Positions 23,488-31,805 of a stretch of DNA of 64,000 bases are shown here, in pieces. Within the stretch, counting starts at the first letter, position 1. Each line of letters begins with the position of its first letter. A program made the translations under genes and the position numbers. The DNA is from Cacconaster sp045599325 (lineage in GTDB: Bacteria > Bacteroidota > Bacteroidia > Bacteroidales > UBA932), in the NCBI GenBank assembly GCA_045599325.1, contig JAZRVT010000035.1:1-64000 (forward strand), in the 5' to 3' direction. Below the pieces are notes generated by a model. That model worked only from the letters and a program-made list of their open reading frames with translations. It searched no databases and was not told where the DNA came from.

Positions 23488-24705
23488 ATGAAAAACACCC
23501 TCAGAATTTTCGCCTTGGCACTTATGCTTATCACTGTCGCAGGCTGCGGACAGAAGAAAGCTAAATATGTATTCCTCTTTATCGGAGATGGAATGGGCTC
23601 GTCACACGTGGCCCTCGCTGAAGCTTACAAGGCTCAGGAGAGAGGCGGAATCGGGATGGATCCACTTTGCTTCACCAGCTTCCCTGTGATGGGCGAGGCA
23701 ACCACATTCTCGGCGAACAGGCCGATAACCTGCTCGTCGGCGGCCGGAACCGCACTCTCCACTGGCTTCAAGACCAACAACAGCATGCTTGGAGTGGCTC
23801 CGGATTCCGTTACTAACCTGACAAGCATTACCTACAAGATACATAAGAAGAAATATGCGGTTGGCGTGGCTTCCAACGTCCAGGTCAACCACGCAACCCC
23901 TGCGTCATTCTATGCACACAATGTGAAACGCAGCGGTTATTATGAAATCGGATGCGAACTGCCTCAGACCGGATTCGAATTCTTCGCCGGCGGCGGATTC
24001 ATCAACCCGCGTGACAAGGCCGGCGATGCTGAGAAATCTCTCTATGAAGTTGCCGAAAAGGGCGGCTACACCGTGGCTTACGGTATGGACGACTTCCGCG
24101 CTAAGAGGGAAGAGGCATCCAGAATCCTGCTTGTACAGAGCGAGGGTTCTGACGACATCTGTCCGTACGCTCTTGGAAGACCTCAGGGCGCACTTTCTCT
24201 CCCTCAGATAGTCTCTGCTGCAATCAGCGTTCTCGAACGTAACAGGAAGGGCTTCTTCCTGATGGCGGAGGGCGGCCTCATTGACTGGACTGCCCATAGC
24301 CACGACCTTGCGGGAACCGTCTATGAGATCCTCGATTTCGATGAGGCCATCAAGGTCGCTTATGACTTCTATCAGAAGCATCCTGACGAGACCCTCATCG
24401 TTGTGACAGCTGACCACGAGACCGGAGGGGTCGCACTCGGCCGCACGGGCTCCAAGTATGACCTCACAGCAATCGACAAGATAACCTCTGCTGCTACAAC
24501 GACAGAGGTTGAGGAGTATATGAATGATGAGACCGCACTCGAGAGTGTGAACGTGGAGGCCAACATAAGCTGGACAACCACTTCGCACTGCGGCGGCCCT
24601 GTCCCTGTATGGGCCATCGGTGTCGGCAGCGAGGCATTCGCCGCACGCCAGGACAACACTGATATCCCTAAGAAAATCTGCTCCGCAATGGGCATCGAAT
24701 TTTAA
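23488..24705 (+). CDS. Alkaline phosphatase family lipoprotein
   Basis: A 405-aa exported phosphomonoesterase. The signal MKNTLRIFALALMLITVAGC ends in lipobox VAGC. Metal-binding FIGDGMGSSH opens the core. The nucleophile region is TCSSAAGTALSTGFKT, which aligns Ser with E. coli Ser102 but has Cys where E. coli has Asp101. NHATPASFYAH, VTADHETGG and TSHCGGPVPV supply further metal ligands. ATG 23488 is preferred over an in-frame TTG two codons upstream. It lies 6 bases before the GHL10 gene and probably starts a new transcription unit after the Exb terminator, though no clear -7 box was found. Confidence 0.9.
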   Translation: MKNTLRIFALALMLITVAGCGQKKAKYVFLFIGDGMGSSHVALAEAYKAQERGGIGMDPLCFTSFPVMGEATTFSANRPITCSSAAGTALSTGFKTNNSMLGVAPDSVTNLTSITYKIHKKKYAVGVASNVQVNHATPASFYAHNVKRSGYYEIGCELPQTGFEFFAGGGFINPRDKAGDAEKSLYEVAEKGGYTVAYGMDDFRAKREEASRILLVQSEGSDDICPYALGRPQGALSLPQIVSAAISVLERNRKGFFLMAEGGLIDWTAHSHDLAGTVYEILDFDEAIKVAYDFYQKHPDETLIVVTADHETGGVALGRTGSKYDLTAIDKITSAATTTEVEEYMNDETALESVNVEANISWTTTSHCGGPVPVWAIGVGSEAFAARQDNTDIPKKICSAMGIEF

Positions 24706-24711
24706 CTCAAT

Positions 24712-26229
24712 ATGAAAAGAATACTTACCGCAGCGCTTCTGCTGGCGCTTTCGCTTGGCAGCGGCTTCGCCCAGGAACTTCCAAAAAGGGAGTTCAGAGG
24801 CGCCTGGCTTCACATCGTAGGAAACCAGCACATCAAGGAAATGAACCGTGAGCAGATTCAGGAGTGGTTCACAACCACCCTTGACCAGCTTCAGGAGTGT
24901 GGCTGCAATGCAGTTATCTTCCAGATCCGTCCTCAGGCTGACGCCTTCTATGATTCGAAACTAGAACCTTGGACCCGTTTTCTCACTGGCGAGCAGGGAG
25001 TCGCACCGGACCCTTGGTGGGACCCTCTCCAGTTTATGATTGAAGAGTGCCACTCCCGCGGAATGGAGCTTCACGCCTGGCTCAACCCATACCGCGTGAC
25101 CTCGAACGACAAGGAGCAGCTCCATCCTGACCACCTCTACTTCAAGAAACCGGAAATTTTCAAACGCTACGGCAAGCAGCTTTATTTCGACCCGGGTGAG
25201 CCTGAGTCTATGAAGCATACCGTCAATGTGATAGCTGACATCGTCACCCGCTATGATGTGGATGCTATCCACTTCGACGATTATTTCTATCCGTATCCAG
25301 AGAGGTTCGAGGAGTTCCACGATGACGCTTCCTTCGCAAAATACGGCAAGGCCCAGGGCTTCGAGTACTGGCAGAAGGGTGACTGGCGCCGCCACAACAC
25401 TGAGGAACTGATGCATCAGATCAGCGACACCATCAAGGCCATCAAGCCTTGGATCCGCTTCGGCATATCTCCGTTCGGCATCCACCGCAACAAGAAGGAC
25501 ACCCCTGACGGCAGCGGCAGCGACACCAACGGCCTCTCAAATTACGACGAGCTTTTCGCTGACGTTCCTCTCTGGGCTGAGAAGGGCTATATCGATTACA
25601 TAGTTCCTCAGATCTACTGGAAGATCGGCACAAAGGCCGCTGACTATGAGATCCTGATCAAGTGGTGGAATGACAGCAATTTCAAGGGCCACCTCTACAT
25701 CGGTCAGAACGTCTCCTCCTTTGATGCTCCGGACCTGAACAACCCTGCAATCACCCAGACCGCGCGCAAGATGGAACTCGTCAGAGAACTCCCTAACGTT
25801 GACGGCAATGTCTGGTGGCCGGGTTGGTCGCTCGCTCCTCAGCAGCCTTCAAGGACCCGGAACCCGAAGTTTGCGCTTCAGGATTCCCTCAAGGCAGAGT
25901 ATCAGCGATTCCCGGCGCTCATCCCTGCATACACTGATATTGATGCAGTGGCTCCGGCACCTGTGAAGAGCATTTTCCGCCGCAGCGGCAAGATCTGCTG
26001 GACAGTGACCCCTACCGACGACGTGATGCAGCAGCCTCATTTCTTCGTAGTGTACAGATTCCCTGCAAAGGCTGCCGTTGACACAAGCAAGAGCGAATAT
26101 ATTTACAAGATAACAAGAGATGACTGCTTCATTCCTGAAAAGGCCTCTGCAGGCAAATACAAATATGCTGTGACAGTGGTTGACAAGTGCTGGAACGAGA
26201 GCCCTGTCTCCAAAACAATAATTTGGTAA
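24712..26229 (+). CDS. Secreted GHL10-type glycoside hydrolase-like protein (DUF187/YngK)
   Basis: A 505-aa exported protein with a signal peptide ending around SGFAQ (residues 1-21). The N-terminal ~330 residues are a TIM-barrel glycoside hydrolase-like 10 domain: EFRGAWLHIV, NAVIFQIRPQADAFYDS, MELHAWLNPYRV, VDAIHFDDYFYPYP and GISPFGIHRN are family blocks. The C-terminal part (about 400-505) resembles a fibronectin III-like module. Relatives act on peptidoglycan glycans or are uncharacterised. Its stop overlaps the asnS start (TAATG). Confidence 0.88.
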   Translation: MKRILTAALLLALSLGSGFAQELPKREFRGAWLHIVGNQHIKEMNREQIQEWFTTTLDQLQECGCNAVIFQIRPQADAFYDSKLEPWTRFLTGEQGVAPDPWWDPLQFMIEECHSRGMELHAWLNPYRVTSNDKEQLHPDHLYFKKPEIFKRYGKQLYFDPGEPESMKHTVNVIADIVTRYDVDAIHFDDYFYPYPERFEEFHDDASFAKYGKAQGFEYWQKGDWRRHNTEELMHQISDTIKAIKPWIRFGISPFGIHRNKKDTPDGSGSDTNGLSNYDELFADVPLWAEKGYIDYIVPQIYWKIGTKAADYEILIKWWNDSNFKGHLYIGQNVSSFDAPDLNNPAITQTARKMELVRELPNVDGNVWWPGWSLAPQQPSRTRNPKFALQDSLKAEYQRFPALIPAYTDIDAVAPAPVKSIFRRSGKICWTVTPTDDVMQQPHFFVVYRFPAKAAVDTSKSEYIYKITRDDCFIPEKASAGKYKYAVTVVDKCWNESPVSKTIIW

Positions 26230-27611
26230 TGAAAAAGAGAATAGTCGATTTCCTTTCCCAGCAGCCTGAAGAGAATGTTGAAGTCAAGGGTTGGGTAAGG
26301 ACGAAAAGAGGTAACAAGAACGTAGCCTTCATCGCACTCAATGACGGCTCCACAATCAACAATATCCAGATAGTATGTGATCCTGCCGCCTTTGACGAGG
26401 AGACCTTGAAGAAGGTCACCACGGGCGCCTGCCTGCGTGTGGTCGGAGACCTTGTCCCTTCTCAGGGAAGCGGTCAGGCAGTCGAGGTCCAGGCAAAGGA
26501 GATAGAGGTCTACGGAACAGCGGACCCTGACGCCTACCCTCTGCAGAAGAAGGGGCACAGTATGGAGTTCCTGCGCGAGATCGCTCACCTGCGTCCGCGC
26601 ACCAACACTTTCGGTGCGGTCCTCCGCATCCGCCACGCAATGGCCTATGCAATCCACAAGTTCTTCAATGAGCGAGGATTCTGCTATCTCCACACACCTC
26701 TGATCACGGCATCGGACTGCGAGGGTGCAGGTGAGATGTTCCAGGTCACCACCCTTGACCTGGACAGTCTGCCTCGTACCGAAGAGGGCCAGATCGACTA
26801 TACTCAGGACTTTTTCGGGCGCCACACCTCCCTGACCGTCAGCGGACAGCTTGAGGGCGAGCTGGGAGCGATGGCTCTAGGCAACATCTATACCTTCGGA
26901 CCGACATTCCGTGCTGAGAACTCCAACACCCCGCGTCACCTCGCTGAGTTCTGGATGGTCGAGCCGGAGATGGCATTCTACGATGTCAACGATCTGATGG
27001 ACCTCGAAGAGGAGTTCATCAAGTATCTCGTCCAGTATGCTCTTGACAACTGCGCGGATGACCTCGCATTCCTCAACAAGATGATCGACCCTGAGCTCAT
27101 CAGCAGGCTCCAGAGTGTCATCTCCACAGATTTCGTCCGCCTGACTTATACAGAGGGTGTTGACATTCTGATGAATTGCGGCCAGAAGTTCGAGTTCCCG
27201 GTCAGCTGGGGAGTCGACCTCCAGAGCGAGCACGAACGCTATCTCGTTGAAAAGCACTTCGGCAAGCCGGTCATCCTGACAGACTATCCGAAGGATATCA
27301 AGGCGTTCTATATGAAGCAGAACGACGACGGCCGCACTGTCCGCGGAACTGACGTCCTCTTCCCTAAGATCGGTGAGATCATCGGCGGCTCAGAGCGTGA
27401 GAGCTCTCTCGAGAAGCTCAACAACCGCATTTCCGAGCTCAATATGGACACGAAGAACCTGTGGTGGTATATCGATACCCGCCGCTTCGGAAGCTGTCCT
27501 CACAGCGGATTCGGCCTCGGTTTCGAGCGCCTGCTCCTCTTTGTGACAGGTATGGCCAACATCCGTGACGTGATTCCGTTCCCTCGTACACCTAAGACAG
27601 CAGAGTTCTAG
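26229..27611 (+). CDS. asnS: Asparagine--tRNA ligase
   Basis: Class II aminoacyl-tRNA synthetase that charges tRNA-Asn. 460 aa from MKKRIVDFLSQQ. The N-terminal OB-fold anticodon-binding domain (VEVKGWVRTKRGNKNVAFIALNDGS) covers about 1-110. Class II motif 2 region RAENSNTPRHLAEFWMVEPE and motif 3 GFGLGFERLLLFVTGM are intact. The frame is open upstream of 26229 inside the previous gene, but the conserved N-terminus begins there. Five bases separate it from udk. Confidence 0.96.
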   Translation: MKKRIVDFLSQQPEENVEVKGWVRTKRGNKNVAFIALNDGSTINNIQIVCDPAAFDEETLKKVTTGACLRVVGDLVPSQGSGQAVEVQAKEIEVYGTADPDAYPLQKKGHSMEFLREIAHLRPRTNTFGAVLRIRHAMAYAIHKFFNERGFCYLHTPLITASDCEGAGEMFQVTTLDLDSLPRTEEGQIDYTQDFFGRHTSLTVSGQLEGELGAMALGNIYTFGPTFRAENSNTPRHLAEFWMVEPEMAFYDVNDLMDLEEEFIKYLVQYALDNCADDLAFLNKMIDPELISRLQSVISTDFVRLTYTEGVDILMNCGQKFEFPVSWGVDLQSEHERYLVEKHFGKPVILTDYPKDIKAFYMKQNDDGRTVRGTDVLFPKIGEIIGGSERESSLEKLNNRISELNMDTKNLWWYIDTRRFGSCPHSGFGLGFERLLLFVTGMANIRDVIPFPRTPKTAEF

Positions 27612-27616
27612 CAGTT

Positions 27617-28252
27617 ATGATAGTCATAGGCATAGCGGGCGGCTCAGGGTCCGGCAAGACAACTGTCGTCCGGGAGATATCGAAAAGACTCAAGGAATCC
27701 AAGCAGGAGGACGTTGTGGTCATCCCGCAGGATTCCTATTACAAGGACCAGGGGCATCTGCCGATGGCTGAGCGTCAGGCCCTGAACTTCGACCATCCGG
27801 TCGCGATAGACTGGGACCTTCTGGTCTCCCAGCTGCACGACTTGAAGTCCGGCAGGGCAATTGAACAGCCGTCCTATTCATATATTACCTGTACACGCAC
27901 TGAGAATGCGGTCCACGTGGAGCCCGCACCTATCATCATTGTCGAGGGCATCCTCATCTTCACCTGCAAGGAGCTGATGGATGAGATGGACATAAAGGTC
28001 TATGTAGACGCTGACGATGACGACAGGCTTATGAGGGTCATCACCCGCGACTGCAGCGAGAGGGGAAAGAATGTGGAATGGGTCATCGACCGCTATACCA
28101 AGACCGTCAAGCCTATGTACCTCCAGTTCATCGCGCCGAGCAAGCGCTATGCTGACATCATCGTCCCTCAGGGCGGACACAACAAAGTGGCAATCAACGT
28201 CCTGCTGTCGGGCATCAGACGCCTGGCACAGGAGCATCACCAGAAGATCTGA
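27617..28252 (+). CDS. udk: Uridine kinase
   Basis: Phosphorylates uridine and cytidine to UMP and CMP in pyrimidine salvage. 211 aa with P-loop GIAGGSGSGKTT (residues 5-16), QDSYYKDQ, NFDHPVAIDWDLL and VDADDDDRLMRVITRD, all typical of the family. Length matches the ~210-aa bacterial enzyme. Its TGA overlaps the ATG of the TonB gene (TGATG). Confidence 0.96.
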   Translation: MIVIGIAGGSGSGKTTVVREISKRLKESKQEDVVVIPQDSYYKDQGHLPMAERQALNFDHPVAIDWDLLVSQLHDLKSGRAIEQPSYSYITCTRTENAVHVEPAPIIIVEGILIFTCKELMDEMDIKVYVDADDDDRLMRVITRDCSERGKNVEWVIDRYTKTVKPMYLQFIAPSKRYADIIVPQGGHNKVAINVLLSGIRRLAQEHHQKI

Positions 28253-28977
28253 TGAGTGAGAAGACAGACAGGAAGAGCAGCAGGGTCGGGTTATACACGA
28301 CCCTGATCTTCCATTTGTCTGTTCTCATCATCCTGCTGGGCTTCTCTATCGGGCGGGTCGCCTCTCAGGAGACCTCATTTGTACTGGACTTCACAAAGCA
28401 GGAAGAACTTGAGAGACAGCAGAAGGAGATCGAGTTCAAGGAGGATGTCAACAAGTCGATTGACGAACTGCTCTCCTCGACTCCTCGCTCGCGCATCCGC
28501 AATGTCGCTGTAGATGCCGGCAGCAAGCTCCGTGACGACCGTTTCAAGAATCCTTCACAGGTCTATGACGAGGCGAAGGAACTGCAGCGCAAGCTTGACG
28601 CTTCAAAGCGTGATGCGCTGGCTCAGAAGGCCGCTGACGAGGCAGTCGAGGCTGCCGCCAGGAATGCATCGGATTCCCAGGAGGAGGAAGCACCCGCTTA
28701 CCGCGGACCTTCCGTAATATCCTATGACCTGGGCGGCCGCAAGGCAAATTACCTGCCTGTGCCGGCCTACAAGGGTTACGGATCCGGCGACGTGCTGGTC
28801 GGAATAACAGTTAATCAGAAGGGGCGTGTCACCGATGCCACGATTCTCTCGTCCTCAACGTCCGACCCATCTGTCAACGACTTCGCGCTGGACGCAGCAA
28901 AGCGTTCGCGTTTCGCCGCATCCGACGATTCCCAGCCGCAGAGCGGCACAATTCTCTACAGATTTATCGCCCAGTAG
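28252..28977 (+). CDS. TonB-family energy transducer
   Basis: A 241-aa envelope protein with one N-terminal membrane helix (about residues 14-34), a charged, Ala-rich and probably helical periplasmic stalk (about 45-140, QEELERQQKEIEFKEDV, AKELQRKLDASKRDA), and a TonB-like C-terminal domain (about 155-241, GDVLVGITVNQKGRVTDATI, ...SGTILYRFIAQ). The stalk lacks the Pro-Lys/Glu-Pro repeats of classic TonB. It may pair with the ExbB/ExbD genes 5 kb upstream. The last base is 2 bases from the end of the convergent DUF4301 gene. Confidence 0.86.
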   Translation: MSEKTDRKSSRVGLYTTLIFHLSVLIILLGFSIGRVASQETSFVLDFTKQEELERQQKEIEFKEDVNKSIDELLSSTPRSRIRNVAVDAGSKLRDDRFKNPSQVYDEAKELQRKLDASKRDALAQKAADEAVEAAARNASDSQEEEAPAYRGPSVISYDLGGRKANYLPVPAYKGYGSGDVLVGITVNQKGRVTDATILSSSTSDPSVNDFALDAAKRSRFAASDDSQPQSGTILYRFIAQ

Positions 28978-28979
28978 CC

Positions 28980-30536
28980 TTATTCAGGCTGGTGTGCAGG
29001 GCGGAGAAGGTCGAGTACGGTCTTCACCGGATTGAAGGTCTCGAGGGGAACCTCCACAAACACCGTGTTCCAGCGGCTCATCGCACCGTTCCAGAGTCCC
29101 GGAAGCTCCAGGGCCTTCAGTTCGCGTCCCTGGCTGCTCTTGGATGAGATGAATCCTGTGTCAGGGTCCACAAAGTCGAGCAGGTTGTATTTCTCACCAT
29201 CGATATTCTTCAGGCAGCAGACAAGGTCAACCGGGTTGAAGTGTGTGGCTGCAGCGAGAGCTGCCGCAGATGCAGGGTTGCTCTTGTCAATCTGCGCTCC
29301 CTCCAGAATCTGGAGCGATGTGCTGCCGTCCTTCTCTCGGATGATGAACGGACCGCCGCCAGGTTCGCCTTCATTGCGCACCATTCCGCAGACGCGGACA
29401 GGCCTGTCGAGTTTCTTGCGGAGTTTCAAGGCCCTGTCCTTGCAGTCACGGGCCACAGGCATCTCGACGCAGAGCTCCTTTGCCAGGAACTCCTCTATCT
29501 CGTTGCAGAGTTCCTGAACCTCGTCAGTGGCATAGACATCCTCCTGGACCGCTTCATATGCTTGCAGAGAGGCAGGATAAGGGTTGACGATCTGCGATGA
29601 CGCTATCTGGTCGAGGGCGTAGATGTATCCGAAGATCTGGTCGCGCAGTCTGAGGGCTTCGCCCATAAGCACCTTCTTCCAGAATGCGGTTGTTCCGAGC
29701 ATCCTCTCGCTCGCTACGTTGTCAATGTTCTTGATGCTAACGAGTTCAGCGTCAAGATTGTTGAGGTTATGGATAAGTGCTCCGTGTCCCGCAGGTCTGA
29801 AGAGAAGCCTCCCTTCAGGTGTCCTGAACGGCCTGTTGTCAGGGTCCACGGCGATGGTGTCCGTAGACTTGTCCTGATATGTGAAGGTGACGTTGTACTT
29901 GACGCCGTAGCGCTGCTCATATTCCGGCCGGATTTCCGCCAGTGCCTTTTCGAAGAGCTCCTGATGTTCAGGAGAGATGGTCACCACAAGGTCTGCGGTG
30001 CCGTCGGCATTGCGCATATACTCCTGGGCCTCAACAAGGTGCTCCGCGACAGCTGTGCGGACCTCTCCGTCAGCATAGCGGTGGAATTTGAGCACACCTT
30101 TCGGCTTCGCTCCGTAGTTCAGACCGTCCGGAGTGAGGGTTGCAGACAGCACTCCCGCTGCATCCTTGCCTTCAAAGAGGGCAGGGTCGTAGAATGCGAA
30201 CTTTTCAATGTTGCTGACGAATTTTCCGGCAGGGGAGTCTTTGATGTCCGCCCCGGCCTCTGCCTTTTCAAGTCCGCTGAAGAGGTCCTTGAACATCCTT
30301 GAAGCGGCTCCGGAAGCGGGCACGAACTTGCATTTCCCAGCCACTTCTGCGGTTTCAAGGTATTTGACTGCCTCTTTGGCCTCTTCTTCACCGAGGACGT
30401 GGATGCCGCGTTCCGGAGTGGCGGGCGCGACTATCTTCAGCCACGGGAATCCTTTCCTGAAACTCTCGATCTGTTCTGCTACGGTTTGCTCAGTGATGCC
30501 CTGGGCTTCAATCTGGCGGAGGTCTTCTGTTGTCAT
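28980..30536 (-). CDS. DUF4301 family protein
   Basis: A 518-aa cytoplasmic protein matching DUF4301, a family found mainly in Bacteroidota. Function is unknown. Visible features: VPASGAASRMFKDLF (about residues 83-97), a nucleotide- or sugar-phosphate-like loop; KFHRYADGEVRTAVAEHL; and FRPAGHGALIHNLNNLDAELVSIKNIDNV, which resembles nucleotidyltransferase folds acting on sugar phosphates (inference). The frame is open upstream to 30734 but that part is antisense to truB; MTTEDLRQIEAQG at 30536 is the sensible start, 13 bases after truB. Last gene of the long dcw-to-truB gene string. Confidence 0.85.
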   Translation of the reverse strand: MTTEDLRQIEAQGITEQTVAEQIESFRKGFPWLKIVAPATPERGIHVLGEEEAKEAVKYLETAEVAGKCKFVPASGAASRMFKDLFSGLEKAEAGADIKDSPAGKFVSNIEKFAFYDPALFEGKDAAGVLSATLTPDGLNYGAKPKGVLKFHRYADGEVRTAVAEHLVEAQEYMRNADGTADLVVTISPEHQELFEKALAEIRPEYEQRYGVKYNVTFTYQDKSTDTIAVDPDNRPFRTPEGRLLFRPAGHGALIHNLNNLDAELVSIKNIDNVASERMLGTTAFWKKVLMGEALRLRDQIFGYIYALDQIASSQIVNPYPASLQAYEAVQEDVYATDEVQELCNEIEEFLAKELCVEMPVARDCKDRALKLRKKLDRPVRVCGMVRNEGEPGGGPFIIREKDGSTSLQILEGAQIDKSNPASAAALAAATHFNPVDLVCCLKNIDGEKYNLLDFVDPDTGFISSKSSQGRELKALELPGLWNGAMSRWNTVFVEVPLETFNPVKTVLDLLRPAHQPE

Positions 30537-30549
30537 ATGCGGTTGATTT

Positions 30550-31365
30550 TTATTCCAAAGTGATTTCTCCGCTTCTGGTGCGGCGGAGGGCGGTGAGGTA
30601 GGCGCCGCTTCCCAGGGCCAGGCCGAGATCCCTCGCGAGGCTTCGGATATAGGTTCCCTTGGAGCAGCGGATCCTGACTGTGGCGGCAGGACGGCTGCCA
30701 TCGGTTGTTCCGGAGGTGTGGTAGTTGTGGACATTCTTCACGACAGAGTCCACTACGTAACCGTCGCTCTCCATAACATTGTGCAGAGTGAAATCGAGCA
30801 GTTCCAGTTCGGAGATAGTGATTCTGGATGTGCTGAGTTCCACGGGCTCGCCGGCGCGTGCGTATTCGTAAGCCCTGAGACCTCCGACAATCTTGGCGGA
30901 GAACATAGGGGGAACCTGGTCCTGTTCGCCCAGAAACCCCGCAAGGGCTTCTTTTACAGCGGCGGCTGTGATATGCTCATAAGGATAGAGACAGTTTATC
31001 TCCTGCTCCAGGTCGTAGGAGGGTGTAGTCGCCCCGAATTCGATCGTGGCGACATATTCCTTCTCGTGTGACTGCAGCTGTTCTGCAATCTTTGTGGCCT
31101 TGCCGGCACATACTATCAGGAGTCCCGTGGCGAGCGGGTCCAGTGTGCCGGCATGGCCAACTTTAAGTTTCTTTGTTCCGAAGTGCCTCTGCAGTTGGAA
31201 TTTGCACTTGCGGACAACATCCGCTGAAGTCCACCTGTATGGTTTGTCCACAGGAATTACGATTCCCTCCGGAAAGTCGGAGATGTCGTGGCTCAGCCGC
31301 TCTTCCAGCCAGACGGCGAGAGTGTCGTCCATCGGACAGCCCTTCAGCAGAAGATATTGTGACAT
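30550..31365 (-). CDS. truB: tRNA pseudouridine(55) synthase
   Basis: TruB makes pseudouridine 55 in the T-loop of tRNAs. 271 aa with the catalytic Asp in GHAGTLDPLATGLL and the N-terminal VDKPYRWTSADVVRKCK. The C-terminal RIRCSKGTYIRSLARDLG is typical. The first ~30 residues before the core are longer than in most homologues, so the true start could also be the in-frame ATG at 31332 (MDDTLAVW). Four bases separate it from rpiB. Confidence 0.95.
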   Translation of the reverse strand: MSQYLLLKGCPMDDTLAVWLEERLSHDISDFPEGIVIPVDKPYRWTSADVVRKCKFQLQRHFGTKKLKVGHAGTLDPLATGLLIVCAGKATKIAEQLQSHEKEYVATIEFGATTPSYDLEQEINCLYPYEHITAAAVKEALAGFLGEQDQVPPMFSAKIVGGLRAYEYARAGEPVELSTSRITISELELLDFTLHNVMESDGYVVDSVVKNVHNYHTSGTTDGSRPAATVRIRCSKGTYIRSLARDLGLALGSGAYLTALRRTRSGEITLE

Positions 31366-31369
31366 AGTG

Positions 31370-31804
31370 TTACTTGCAGGGAATCTTGTCGATGCGGCGC
31401 TGGTGGCGTCCGCCTTCGAACTCAGCAGCGAAATAGGCCTTCACAATCTCCTCGGCTGTTTCCTGAGAGATGAATCTGCCCGGCAGGGAGAGGACGTTGG
31501 CGTTGTTGTGCTGCTTTGCGAGGGCACCGAGTTCAGGTGTCCAGCAGAGAGCGGCGCGCACGCCCTGATGCTTGTTGAGGGTCATTGAAATTCCGTTGCC
31601 GGAGCCGCAGATTGCGATGCCGCAGCAGACTTCCCCGCTCTCGACTGCATTCCCGAGAGGGTGGGCGGTGTCCGGATAGTCCATGCTTTCGGTGGAGTTT
31701 GTACCGAAATCGACGATTTCATATCCGAGTGAACTTACAAGAGGTTTCAGGGCCTCTTTCATTTCGAAGCCTGCGTGGTCCGAAGCCATTCCTATCTTTT
31801 TCAT
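31370..31804 (-). CDS. rpiB: Ribose-5-phosphate isomerase B
   Basis: Interconverts ribose 5-phosphate and ribulose 5-phosphate in the pentose phosphate pathway. 144 aa from MKKIGMASDHAGFEMK; the RpiB signatures SDHAGFEMK and CGSGNGISMTLNKH are intact, and length is normal. An upstream in-frame extension overlaps gltX and is rejected. Only one base lies between the gltX stop and this ATG. Confidence 0.95.
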   Translation of the reverse strand: MKKIGMASDHAGFEMKEALKPLVSSLGYEIVDFGTNSTESMDYPDTAHPLGNAVESGEVCCGIAICGSGNGISMTLNKHQGVRAALCWTPELGALAKQHNNANVLSLPGRFISQETAEEIVKAYFAAEFEGGRHQRRIDKIPCK

Positions 31805-31805
31805 A

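Noticed and set aside
30537..30734. N-terminal extension of DUF4301
   Set aside because: Antisense-frame overlap with truB, low-complexity Pro/Ala/Ser text; a good start with short spacing exists at 30536.
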